A DNA stretch of 8,473 bases, taken from Clostridium sp. CAG:1013. Its GTDB lineage: Bacteria; Bacillota; Clostridia; Oscillospirales; Acutalibacteraceae. The stretch is from assembly GCA_000432995.1 (NCBI GenBank), contig HF972613.1:1-8473 (forward strand), written 5' to 3'. The translations under genes and the position numbers were made by a program. The notes beneath the pieces were generated by a model. The model was not told where the DNA came from. It made no database searches and saw nothing but the letters and a program-made list of their open reading frames with translations. Below, in pieces: positions 1 to 7,700 of the stretch. Each line of letters starts with the position of its first letter. Position 1 is the stretch's first letter.

Positions 1-32
1 CAAGAGAAAACCCCAGGTAATAAAACCTGGGG
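1..32 (-). terminator. Rho-independent terminator of the tRNA-fMet gene
   Basis: A perfect 8-bp inverted repeat (CCCCAGGT at 11-18, ACCTGGGG at 25-32) encloses a 6-base AT-rich loop. Read on the minus strand it begins 4 bases after the tRNA CCA end and is followed by TTTTCTCTTG, a usable U-tract. On the plus strand the hairpin is followed by TCTTTGG, a poor U-tract, so leftward termination is the better reading. Confidence 0.85.
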
Positions 33-36
33 TCTT

Positions 37-113
<77 letters not shown>

Positions 114-155
114 ATATTTAATTTTTTCTGAACCGTTCCCTCGGTCAGCTCAATT

Positions 156-184
156 ATTATACTATGGCTTTTTGGAAAATGCAA
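156..184 (-). promoter_or_regulatory. Sigma-A type promoter of tRNA-fMet
   Basis: On the minus strand there is a perfect -10 hexamer TATAAT (complement of 156-161). It is preceded by a 17-bp spacer and a -35-like TTGCAT (complement of 179-184) that keeps the TTG core. Transcription should start near 149, giving a leader of about 35 nt before the tRNA 5' end, to be removed by RNase P. Confidence 0.75.
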
Positions 185-218
185 GAGGTTTTTTAAAAAA
201 ATCAAAAATTTTTTTATT

Positions 219-250
219 GGCCCGTAGGCTGGAACCCGGGCCTTTATTTT
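219..250 (+). terminator. Candidate rightward Rho-independent terminator
   Basis: GGCCCG (219-224) pairs with CGGGCC (237-242). GG (227-228) can also pair with CC (235-236) across a 2-base bulge, leaving a 6-base loop. The stem is followed directly by TTTATTTTTGT, a plausible U-tract. On the minus strand the hairpin is followed by AATAAAAAAATT, so only the plus orientation fits. It would stop rightward transcripts arriving from before the window, which would be antisense to the tRNA, and so insulate hprK. It could instead be an attenuator if hprK has a promoter further upstream. Confidence 0.5.
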
Positions 251-271
251 TGTGATGTCATCGTATATAAT
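243..271 (+). promoter_or_regulatory. Candidate hprK promoter with weak -35
   Basis: A perfect TATAAT lies at 266-271. At 17-bp spacing the -35 position (243-248) reads TTTATT, a poor match that also forms part of the U-tract of the preceding candidate terminator. The predicted start near 278 gives a leader of about 78 nt. That leader contains a small hairpin, CACAT(285-289)-GGAT-ATGTG(294-298). I rate the -10 as reasonable and the -35 as weak. Confidence 0.4.
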
Positions 272-336
272 AATACCAACCATGCACATGGATATGTGTC
301 GATTTGTCCTGGAATTTTTGATAACAATCTGACTAG

Positions 337-345
337 AAAGAGAGG
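337..345 (+). promoter_or_regulatory. Ribosome binding site deciding the hprK start
   Basis: The purine run AAAGAGAGG ends 10 bases before the ATG at 356. No comparable site lies upstream of the in-frame GTG at 296, so 356 is the supported start. Confidence 0.65.
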
Positions 346-355
346 ATGTTGCAAA

Positions 356-1321
356 ATGAGAGAAGATTATACCATCCCCCTAGCTAAAATTATTAAAGAA
401 CTGAGCCTGCAAGCCATGCATCTGCCTTGCAGCGCCGACGAGATCTTGATCCGTTCCCGAGACGTGATCCGTCCCGGCTTGGAGCTGTACGGTTTTTGTG
501 ATTATTTCGACCCCCATCGTATCACTGTTTTGGGCAGATCCGAAATGGCTATGCTGGACAGTTTGGGGCAGGAAAAGAAACAAGAGGCGATCGACCATTT
601 CTTCGCGCTGCGTCCCACAACAGTGATCGTCGCCAGAGGGATCACGCCCTGTGAATTTATGCTGGCCACTGCGGACCGGTATGATATTCCTCTTCTGTCC
701 TCCAAGGACTCCACCTCCAACGTGGTAGCTGACTTGGTGTCTCTGCTGAATGTGGAATTGGCTCCTCGAATCACCCGTCACGGCGTACTCATTGAAGTTT
801 ACGGCGAAGGCATCCTGCTGGTGGGTGACAGCGGTGTGGGCAAGAGTGAGACCGCCATCGAGCTGATCAAGCGTGGCCACCGGCTCATCGCTGATGACGC
901 CGTGGAGATTCGCCGAGTGTCCAGCAAGTCTCTGGTGGGTCAGGCTCCCGAGAATATCCGCCACTTCATCGAACTGCGTGGCATTGGCATTATCAATGCC
1001 CGCCGTATTTTTGGTATGGGCGCCATCAAGCTGTCCGAAAAGATCGACATGTGCATCAATATGGAGATTTGGGACGCCACGAAAAATTATGACCGCATGG
1101 GCATCGACAGCGAATTCACTGAGATCCTGGGAATCCGAGTCCCGGTGATGACCATCCCTGTGAAACCTGGCCGTAACCTGGCTGTGATCATCGAAGTGGC
1201 CGCCATGAACAACCGCCAAAAAAAGATGGGCTACAACGCTGCTCAGGAATTGCTTTCCGGGTTGGGAGTGGATATCTCCGAGCTGCGGGGCGAAGATATC
1301 AAAAAGGATCTGGATATCTGA
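356..1321 (+). CDS. hprK: HPr kinase/phosphorylase
   Basis: This 321-aa protein is a bifunctional cytoplasmic enzyme. In the known family it phosphorylates HPr on Ser46 when glycolytic intermediates are high and reverses this by phosphorolysis, controlling catabolite repression through CcpA. The N-terminal domain (about 1-130) has the family pattern RPGLELYGFCDYFDPHRI. The catalytic domain carries RHGVLIEVYG with the probable catalytic His142. It then has the Walker A loop GDSGVGKS (157-164), the acidic pair Asp180-Asp181, the HPrK signature IELRGIGIINAR (205-216) with FGMGA, and PVKPGRN (268-274), the site implicated in phosphorolysis. Length is close to the usual 310 or so. An in-frame GTG at 296 would add 20 residues unlike the family N-terminus, so I start at 356. 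It is 100 bases upstream of murB. No HPr gene lies in the window, so its substrate must be encoded elsewhere. Confidence 0.97.
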   Translation: MREDYTIPLAKIIKELSLQAMHLPCSADEILIRSRDVIRPGLELYGFCDYFDPHRITVLGRSEMAMLDSLGQEKKQEAIDHFFALRPTTVIVARGITPCEFMLATADRYDIPLLSSKDSTSNVVADLVSLLNVELAPRITRHGVLIEVYGEGILLVGDSGVGKSETAIELIKRGHRLIADDAVEIRRVSSKSLVGQAPENIRHFIELRGIGIINARRIFGMGAIKLSEKIDMCINMEIWDATKNYDRMGIDSEFTEILGIRVPVMTIPVKPGRNLAVIIEVAAMNNRQKKMGYNAAQELLSGLGVDISELRGEDIKKDLDI

Positions 1322-1376
1322 GGGCCCAGCCGTATAAGTATTATTTATAGTATAGCAAAAAAGGATTACATTACCG

Positions 1377-1407
1377 GTCCTACTTTTCTCCTAGGAGAGG
1401 GCGGGAC
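1377..1407 (+). other. Imperfect hairpin in the hprK-murB gap
   Basis: A perfect 12-bp DNA palindrome, TCTCCTAGGAGA (1387-1398), can fold in RNA as a 4-bp stem with a CUAG loop, extended by G-U pairs (1384-1386 with 1399-1401). An outer stem GTCC(1377-1380)/GGAC(1404-1407) encloses it across a small internal loop. There is no U-tract, so it is not a terminator. It ends directly before the murB ribosome binding site (GGAGAGGAG, 1408-1416). The rest of the gap shows TATAGT at 1346-1351 but no matching -35. Confidence 0.35.
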
Positions 1408-1421
1408 GGAGAGGAGTCGCC

Positions 1422-2339
1422 ATGGAGCTTTCTTATACCTTGTTGGACCAGGCGGTCCAGACCCTGGGATGTCCCTGTGCAGTCCAGGAACCAATGAGCC
1501 GTCACACCACCTTCCAGATTGGCGGACCGGCGGATCGGTTCATTACGGTGGAGACACTAGCTCAGCTCAAGGGCCTGGTAAAGGTCTTGACAGAGAACAG
1601 CTTGCCCTACATGCTGCTGGGAAAGGGATCCAACCTTCTGGTGAGCGACAAGGGGATCCGGGGAGCGGTGCTGTTCCTCTCTGGGGACTTCAAGCGAGTG
1701 GAGGCTTTGCCCGATGGAAGAGTACGTGCGGGGGCTGCGGCATCCCTGGCGGCAGTGTGTGCTTTTGCTCGTGACCGGGAGCTTACTGGTCTGGAGTTTG
1801 CTTGGGGCATCCCGGGATCCGTGGGAGGCGCAGCTTACATGGACGCGGGAGCTTACGGCGGAGAGATGCGGGACGTGGTAGAACGTGTGCATCACCTGAC
1901 CCCGGATGGGGAAGAGGGTTCCGCCTCAGGTGAGGAGCTTCAGTTCGATTACCGGAAGAGCCGTTATACCGGCGGCAGGGACATCATCACCTTTGTGGAG
2001 TACCGGTTGAAGCCTGGAGATCCTGCTCAGATTGGGGCCCAGATGGAGGATCTGATGAACCGCCGCAAGACCAAGCAGCCTTACGATATGCCCAGTGCCG
2101 GAAGCGTATTCAAGCGGCCCCAAGGGGCTTTCGCCGCAGCGCTCATCGAGGAGTGCGGCCTGAAAGGGCTGCGGGTTGGAGGAGCTCAGGTCAGCGAGAA
2201 GCATGCCGGTTTCATCGTCAATACCGGTGGGGCTACCTGCTCCGACGTGCTGGCTCTCATCCGGGAGATCCAGAAGATCGTCTTTGAAAAACGAGGCATC
2301 CGGCTTGAGACGGAAGTGCGGATGACCGGGGAAGAATAA
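1422..2339 (+). CDS. murB: UDP-N-acetylmuramate dehydrogenase (UDP-N-acetylenolpyruvoylglucosamine reductase)
   Basis: This 305-aa cytoplasmic flavoenzyme reduces UDP-GlcNAc-enolpyruvate to UDP-MurNAc with NADPH, the second committed step of peptidoglycan precursor synthesis. The FAD-binding half has TTFQIGGPADRF (29-40), LGKGSNLLVSD (66-76), and GIPGSVGGAAYMDAGAYGGE (129-148). The substrate half has DYRKSRY (176-182), AGSVFKRP (226-233) with the probable proton-donor Ser228, and EECGLKGLRVGGAQVSEKHA (243-262). A C-terminal TEVRMTG contributes the probable catalytic Glu298. Size and motif spacing fit the shorter MurB type common in Firmicutes. The ATG at 1422 follows GGAGAGGAG. rapZ starts 16 bases after the stop, so the two are almost certainly cotranscribed. 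The motifs leave little doubt about function. Confidence 0.97.
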   Translation: MELSYTLLDQAVQTLGCPCAVQEPMSRHTTFQIGGPADRFITVETLAQLKGLVKVLTENSLPYMLLGKGSNLLVSDKGIRGAVLFLSGDFKRVEALPDGRVRAGAAASLAAVCAFARDRELTGLEFAWGIPGSVGGAAYMDAGAYGGEMRDVVERVHHLTPDGEEGSASGEELQFDYRKSRYTGGRDIITFVEYRLKPGDPAQIGAQMEDLMNRRKTKQPYDMPSAGSVFKRPQGAFAAALIEECGLKGLRVGGAQVSEKHAGFIVNTGGATCSDVLALIREIQKIVFEKRGIRLETEVRMTGEE

Positions 2340-2355
2340 AAGAGGGGGAACGGTT

Positions 2356-3216
2356 ATGGAATTCGTCATTCTCACAGGTCTGTCCGGTGCGGGCAAGACC
2401 AGGGCCATGCACGCCATGGAGGACATTGGCTTTTTCTGCGTGGATAATTTGCCTCCCGCGCTGATCCCTGTGTTCTACGATATGTGCCTGCAATCCGAGG
2501 GCTTCCGCAGCCGAGCCGCTGTGGTCACGGATACTCGGGGCGGAGAGCTGTTCAAATCCTTCTTCACGGCGCTGGAATCTTTGAAGCGGGACAAAAAGCC
2601 CTACAAGATCCTGTTTCTAGATTCTTCCGACAGCGTGCTGGTGAACCGCTTCCAGGAGACCCGTCGGAAGCATCCCCTGGCAGACGAGATGGGGGGCGCT
2701 TTGGAGCAGGCGGTAAAGCTGGAACGGGAAATGCTCAAGCCGGTGAAGGAGTGCTCCGACTACGTCATCGATACCTCCGGGGTGTCGCCCGCCCAGCTGA
2801 AAACCAGGATCTCTCAGATGTTCCTCAGCAGCGCCCAGGATTCTCTTTCGGTGCACTGCATCAGCTTTGGATTCAAGTTTGGCATCCCTATGGAGGCGGA
2901 CCTGGTGTTCGACGTGCGGTGCCTGCCCAATCCCTTCTACGATGAGAACCTCCGTCCCCTTACGGGCCTGGACGCTCCGGTGCGGGACTATGTTATGGAG
3001 AAAGAGGAGACCCAGGGCTTTGTGGCCCGGTTCACCGATCTTATCGACTACCTGCTGCCTCTGTATAGTAAAGAGGGTAAAAGCCAGCTGGTCATCGCTG
3101 TGGGCTGCACCGGCGGCCATCATCGTTCCGTGGCTTTGGCCCAGTACATGTGCGATCATTTGAATGAGTCTGGTGTGAAGGCCAGCGTCACTCATCGGGA
3201 TATGCAGAAGTTCTGA
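2356..3216 (+). CDS. rapZ: RapZ/YvcJ-family nucleotide-binding protein
   Basis: This 286-aa protein belongs to the RapZ (YvcJ, YhbJ) family. In E. coli RapZ is an RNA-binding adapter that delivers the GlmZ small RNA to RNase E and so controls GlcN6P synthesis. In Firmicutes the role is less clear, and B. subtilis YvcJ is a GTP/ATP-binding protein linked to competence. The N-terminal P-loop domain shows GLSGAGKT (8-15), VDNLP (29-33), TDTRGG (58-63) and FLDSSD...RFQETRRKHPL (87-107). The C-terminal domain shows SFGFKFGIP (170-178), ADLVFDVRCLPNPFY (181-195) and GCTGGHHRSVALAQ (250-263). The protein ends at THRDMQKF, without the basic KRK-type tail that E. coli RapZ uses for RNA binding, so I would not transfer the RNA-adapter role. 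The ribosome binding site is GAGGGGG (2342-2348). The gene usually paired downstream, yvcK, is absent, and whiA follows instead. Confidence 0.95.
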   Translation: MEFVILTGLSGAGKTRAMHAMEDIGFFCVDNLPPALIPVFYDMCLQSEGFRSRAAVVTDTRGGELFKSFFTALESLKRDKKPYKILFLDSSDSVLVNRFQETRRKHPLADEMGGALEQAVKLEREMLKPVKECSDYVIDTSGVSPAQLKTRISQMFLSSAQDSLSVHCISFGFKFGIPMEADLVFDVRCLPNPFYDENLRPLTGLDAPVRDYVMEKEETQGFVARFTDLIDYLLPLYSKEGKSQLVIAVGCTGGHHRSVALAQYMCDHLNESGVKASVTHRDMQKF

Positions 3217-3232
3217 GAACAGTACATTTTTG

Positions 3233-3240
3233 AAAGGAGG
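3233..3240 (+). promoter_or_regulatory. Consensus ribosome binding site deciding the whiA start
   Basis: AAAGGAGG is a near-perfect anti-16S match 7 bases before the GTG at 3248. It lies inside the alternative reading that begins with the TTG at 3230, so that upstream start cannot use it. Confidence 0.85.
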
Positions 3241-3247
3241 AGGGGCT

Positions 3248-4183
3248 GTGTCCTTTTCCTCGGAAATCAAAAGAGAGCTTTGCGGGGTAGAGTTTAAGCG
3301 GGAATGCTGCCTGCGGGCGGAATGTTACGGAGCGTGGCTTTTCTCCAAATGCTTTACCATGAAGGAGAACGCCTTTGTCACGGAAAACGGGGCAGTGGCC
3401 CGGCGGATGCTGGAACTTGCTGCTGCGGGGGCCGGAGTCTCCGGAGAGCTGACCTTCGGGGTCAGCCGGCGGAAGCGCCCTGCCTACCGGGTGAGTCTGC
3501 CGGAGGAGTCCTCCCGGCTTGCCATGCTGGAGGAATTCGGCCACACCGGCCAGGAAACCAGTCTGCGGTTGAACCGGGCCAACTTGGAAAACACCTGCTG
3601 TGCGGCGGGGTTCCTGCGGGGTGCGTTCCTCACTTGCGGTACTGCCACCGATCCCAATAAAGAGTATCATTTGGAGTTTGCGGTACCTCATAAAAACTTG
3701 GCCAACGACCTTTACACCCTGCTGTGCGAGGTGGAGGCTTTTCCTCTGTCTCCGGCGGTGGCAGCCAGAAAGGGCGGTTATGTGGTGTATTTGAAGGAAA
3801 GCGGTCCCATCGAGGACTTACTTACTTATCTTGGTGCATCAAATGCCGCCATGGAACTGATGCAGGTGAAGATGTACAAAGAGGTCAAGAACAACATTAA
3901 CCGCAAAACCAATTTCGAGACCGCCAACATGGACAAGACTTACTCCGCTTCCGCCCGGCAGACGGCTGCTATTGCTGCCATCAGTGACACGGTGGGACTG
4001 GAGACTTTGCCGGAGGAGCTGCAGGAGCTTGCCAGACTGCGGCTGGACAACCCAGACATGACCCTTCGGGAAATGGGGGCAAGGCTGGGGATCACTCGCA
4101 GCGGAGTAAACCACCGGTTGCAGAGGTTGTTGCGCATAGGCGAAGAGATTATGGAGAAAAGGGGCATTTCCAACATGCTCTGA
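3248..4183 (+). CDS. whiA: WhiA-family DNA-binding protein (DUF199)
   Basis: This 311-aa protein starts at GTG 3248 and opens with SFSSEIKREL, the typical WhiA N-terminus. In Streptomyces WhiA is a transcription factor for sporulation-linked cell division. In B. subtilis it binds DNA and affects division and chromosome segregation. The fold combines a LAGLIDADG homing-endonuclease-like region without nuclease function and a C-terminal helix-turn-helix. Here the LAGLIDADG-like part includes AGFLRGAFLTCGTATDPNKE (about 120-139), followed by the conserved stretch GASNAAMELMQ (196-206). The helix-turn-helix lies near MTLREMGARLGITRSGVNHR (271-290). Length matches the family. It sits 31 bases after rapZ, with only the ribosome binding site in between, and 21 bases before the small membrane-protein gene. 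The regulatory targets here are unknown. Confidence 0.96.
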   Translation: MSFSSEIKRELCGVEFKRECCLRAECYGAWLFSKCFTMKENAFVTENGAVARRMLELAAAGAGVSGELTFGVSRRKRPAYRVSLPEESSRLAMLEEFGHTGQETSLRLNRANLENTCCAAGFLRGAFLTCGTATDPNKEYHLEFAVPHKNLANDLYTLLCEVEAFPLSPAVAARKGGYVVYLKESGPIEDLLTYLGASNAAMELMQVKMYKEVKNNINRKTNFETANMDKTYSASARQTAAIAAISDTVGLETLPEELQELARLRLDNPDMTLREMGARLGITRSGVNHRLQRLLRIGEEIMEKRGISNML

Positions 4184-4204
4184 TCACGGAAAGGGGAAAC
4201 GGGT

Positions 4205-4762
4205 TTGGCGCTGAAGGACAAGGTTCAAAAACGAGTGGACGGTATGAAGGTGGAGGGAGACTGGCGGATGAAGTTCGCCGTGTATGGCGGCGCACTGCTG
4301 GTTGTGGGAACCATTCTGCTGGTGATGTATCTGCTCATTGGGCGCATTGGCAGCGGTCCGCCAGAGGTGGGGACGGTCACCCTGAAAAGCGGCGGGGAAG
4401 AGTATACCCCTTTGCAGAACCAGATCTACACCACCGAGGAAGGGGAGCGGGAAGAGTCACGCCGGCTGGTGCCGGGAGAGATCGGCGACAGCGCTCCGAC
4501 TGTGGTGTTTGACCACACCACCTCCATTTTGTTTGAGGGCCGGTCTGATAACGGGGGCTTTTACTTCACCATCTACGATGAGGACGGCATGGTCTACACG
4601 GAGAAGGCGGACTATTTCCAGTGTCCCCAGGAACCTGGAAAGTACCTGGTCTGTGAGGAAGCCTACTGGGGAACTGCGAAAGAGAATATCGGCGTAGAAT
4701 ACTATTTTTGGATCGAAGTGACGGAAGAGTACCTGGCCTCTGAGGAGGCCGAGGGACATTAA
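4205..4762 (+). CDS. Unrecognised single-pass membrane-anchored protein
   Basis: I do not recognise this 185-aa protein. It has a short basic N-terminus (about 1-22), one strong hydrophobic segment (about 24-45, a non-cleaved anchor by appearance) and an acidic domain of roughly 135 residues. By the positive-inside rule that domain should face outside. It holds alternating hydrophobic stretches such as TTSILFEGRSDNGGFYFTIY (105-124) and IGVEYYFWIEV (162-172), which suggest a small beta-sandwich. It also has two cysteines (140 and 150) that could form a disulfide, and no lipobox. The TTG start at 4205 is preferred because GGAAAGGGG (4188-4196) lies 8 bases upstream. The ATG at 4244 has no ribosome binding site and would remove part of the basic anchor region. 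It lies between whiA and dnaE with gaps of 21 and 19 bases, so it is cotranscribed with housekeeping genes. Many clostridia have an HPr-like gene here, but this protein has no HPr features. Confidence 0.85.
   Translation: MALKDKVQKRVDGMKVEGDWRMKFAVYGGALLVVGTILLVMYLLIGRIGSGPPEVGTVTLKSGGEEYTPLQNQIYTTEEGEREESRRLVPGEIGDSAPTVVFDHTTSILFEGRSDNGGFYFTIYDEDGMVYTEKADYFQCPQEPGKYLVCEEAYWGTAKENIGVEYYFWIEVTEEYLASEEAEGH
4735..4750 (+). repeat. Perfect 6-bp GC-rich hairpin at the end of the membrane-protein gene
   Basis: GGCCTC (4735-4740) and GAGGCC (4745-4750) are exact inverted copies around a TGAG loop. They lie within the last nine codons of the upstream gene and about 20 bases before the dnaE ribosome binding site. 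No U-tract follows, so this is not an intrinsic terminator. It may affect processing or translation, or be a coding coincidence. Confidence 0.4.
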
Positions 4763-4781
4763 CAGGGAAAGGGGGAGCCAC

Positions 4782-7700
4782 ATGGCTTTTGCCCATTTGC
4801 ATGTACACACGGAATACAGCCTTTTGGACGGCGCCTGCCGCATCGAAAGACTTTTGGACACCGCCAAGGAAATGGGACAGGAAGCGGTTGCCATCACCGA
4901 CCACGGCTGCATGTACGGCGTGGTCGATTTCTATAAGGCGGCAAAAAAACGGGGAATCAAGCCCATCATCGGCTGCGAGGTCTATGTGGCTCGACGCACC
5001 CGGTTTGACAAGGTCCACGAACTGGACGGAGAGAGCCGTCATCTGGTGCTGCTGTGCGAAAACGACACCGGCTATCGGAACTTGATCGCCATGGTGTCTC
5101 AGGCTTGGACCGAAGGCTTCTACAACAAGCCTCGGGTGGACTTGGACTTGCTGCGGGAGCACCACGAGGGGCTCATCGCGTTGTCCGCCTGTCTGGCGGG
5201 TGAGATCCCTCGGGCTCTGGCTCGAAACGACTATCAGGGGGCCAAGGATACCGCTCTGCTCTATGAGGAAATCTTTGGTAAGGGCAATTTCTTCTTAGAG
5301 CTTCAGGATCACGGACTGCCGGACCAAAAGCGGATCAACCCACAGATCATTCGTATCTCCAAGGAGACGGGCATCCCTTTGGTGGTCACTAACGACTGCC
5401 ACTATATCGCTCCTGAGGACAGCAAGATGCACCATGTGCTCATCTGCATCCAGACCGGAAGAACGGTAGAGGACAAGGACACGCTGGAATTTGGCTCGGA
5501 GGAGTTTTACTTCAAAAGCGAGGCGGAAATGGCCGCCTTGTTCCCTGACGTACCGGAGGCCGTTTCCAACACGGGGGAGATCGCCCGGCGGTGTAATGTG
5601 GAACTGGAATTCGGCAAGACAAAACTTCCCGCCTTTTTCACCCCTGACGGCAGCGAGAATGGCGAATTTTTCTGCCGTCTGTGTCAGGAGGGACTTGTCC
5701 GCCGGTATGGGGAGAATCCTTCCCAGGAGCTCCAGGACCGGCTGAACTACGAGATCGGCGTGATTTCTCAGATGGGTTATGTAAACTACTATCTCATTGT
5801 GTGGGATTTTATCCGTTACGCCAAAAGCGTGGGCATCCCAGTGGGACCGGGACGAGGTTCCGGCGTGGGGAGTCTGGCGGCTTACTGTGTGGGTATCACC
5901 AATGTGGATCCCATGCGGTATAACCTGCTGTTCGAGCGCTTCCTCAACCCGGAGCGGGTGAGCATGCCCGACTTTGACGTGGATTTCAGCGACGAGCGCC
6001 GGGACGAGATCATCGACTATGTGGTGGACAAGTATGGCGAGGATCATGTGGCTCAGATCGTCACGTTCGGCACTATGGCCGCCCGGGGTGCCATTCGGGA
6101 CGTGGGCAGAGCGCTGGCTATCCCTTACAATAAGGTGGATCAGGTGGCGAAATTGGTGCCCATGTCCCTGGGTATGACCCTGGATCTTGCTATGAAGCAG
6201 TCCAAGGATCTGCGGGACCGGTATGAGGAAGACGATCAGGTTCGGGAACTTTTAGATATGGCCCGGAAAGTGGAGGGCATGCCCCGTCACGCTTCCACCC
6301 ATGCGGCGGGAGTGGTCATCACGGACCGACGGGTGATGGATTACGTGCCTTTGTCCAAAAATGACGAGTCGGTGGTAACCCAGTACACTATGACCGCCAT
6401 TGAGGAACTGGGCCTCTTGAAAATGGACTTCTTGGGACTGCGGAACCTTTCGGTCATCGACAACGCCGCCAAGATGGTCCGCCGTCAGGAGAAGGATTTC
6501 TCCATGGACGCCATTCCCCAGGACGATCCCCAGGTGTTCCAGATGCTACGGGAAGGGCACTCGGAAGGAGTGTTCCAGTTCGAGTCCCCGGGAATGAAGC
6601 GGCTGCTGGTCCAGGCCCAGCCGGAGAGTGTGGAAGATCTGATCGCTATCATCTCCCTGTACCGTCCTGGTCCCATGCAGTTTATCCCTCTCTATTTGGA
6701 AAACCGGAAGGACCCTTCTAAGATCCACTACCGTCACCCCCTGCTCCAGCCTATTTTGGAGCCCACAGCCGGATGTATCATCTACCAGGAGCAGGTGATG
6801 CAGATTTTCCGGGACCTGGCAGGGTATTCTCTGGGCAGGGCAGATATTGTCCGTCGGGCTATGTCCAAGAAAAAACACGACGTGCTGGAACGGGAGCGGG
6901 AGGTGTTTCTCCACGGCCAGCAGCGAGAGGACGGATCCTGGGAAGTAGAAGGCTGCCTCCGTCGGGGTGTGGACGGGGAAACGGCACAGGCGCTGTTTAA
7001 CGAAATCGAGAGCTTTGCCTCCTACGCGTTCAACAAATCCCACGCCGCGGCCTATGCGGTGGTGGCCTATGAGACTGCCTACTTGAAGTGCCACTACCCC
7101 TGCGAGTATCTGGCGGCGCTGCTTTCCAGCGTGCTGGGCCAGGCGGGAAAGGTAGCGGAGTATATCGAGGAGTGCGGTCGTTTGGGCATTTCCGTGCTGC
7201 CACCCCATGTGAATTACAGTGAGACCGGATTTACCGTAGTGGGGAAGAGCATCCGCTTCGGCCTGCTGGCGGTGAAAAACCTGGGCCGGGGAGTTATTGC
7301 CCGAATGGTGGAAGAACGCCGGGGAGGGGGAGAATTCACTTCTTTCTACAATTTCTGCAAGCGTGTCACCGGCCGTGACATGAACCGTCGGGCTATTGAA
7401 AGCCTGGTGAAGTGCGGCGCTCTGGACGGTCTGGGCAACAACCGCAGGGAGATGCTTCTTTCCGTGGAACGTGTCCTGGACGCCCTGGAAGCCGACAAAC
7501 GCCGAAACGTGGAAGGCCAAATGGGATTCTTTGACGCGCCAGGTTCCGAAGAAGGGGGAGAGGTCCCTCTGGAGAAAGCGGAGGATTTCTCTCAAGCGGA
7601 TAAACTAGCCATGGAGAAGGAAGTTACCGGGATGTATCTTTCCGGGCATCCTATGTCAGCCTACGCCGGGATGTACCAGGAAGGTGGATTTGCCCGGATG

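Noticed and set aside
187..216. Symmetric A/T tracts as a protein-binding or repeat element
   Set aside because: Simple A and T runs are expected in an AT-rich intergenic region. No repeat unit or longer symmetry stands out.
296..355. N-terminal extension of HPrK from GTG 296
   Set aside because: There is no ribosome binding site upstream of it, the added residues do not resemble the family, and a good site precedes ATG 356.
1346..1351. TATAGT as the -10 of a murB promoter
   Set aside because: The position 17 bases upstream reads GCCCAG, with no -35 or extended -10 support. A weak promoter cannot be excluded, but I do not annotate it.
1588..1618. TTGACA inside murB as a -35 element
   Set aside because: No -10-like hexamer occurs 16-18 bases downstream and the motif encodes conserved protein.
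3230..3247. WhiA start at TTG 3230
   Set aside because: The extension would translate the ribosome binding site itself (giving MKGGGA). GTG 3248 yields the family-typical N-terminus.
6546..7595. A 349-codon minus-strand reading frame inside dnaE
   Set aside because: It is fully opposite highly conserved DnaE sequence, has no recognisable domain, and is explained by codon bias of the sense gene. The same applies to the 279-codon frame opposite hprK.
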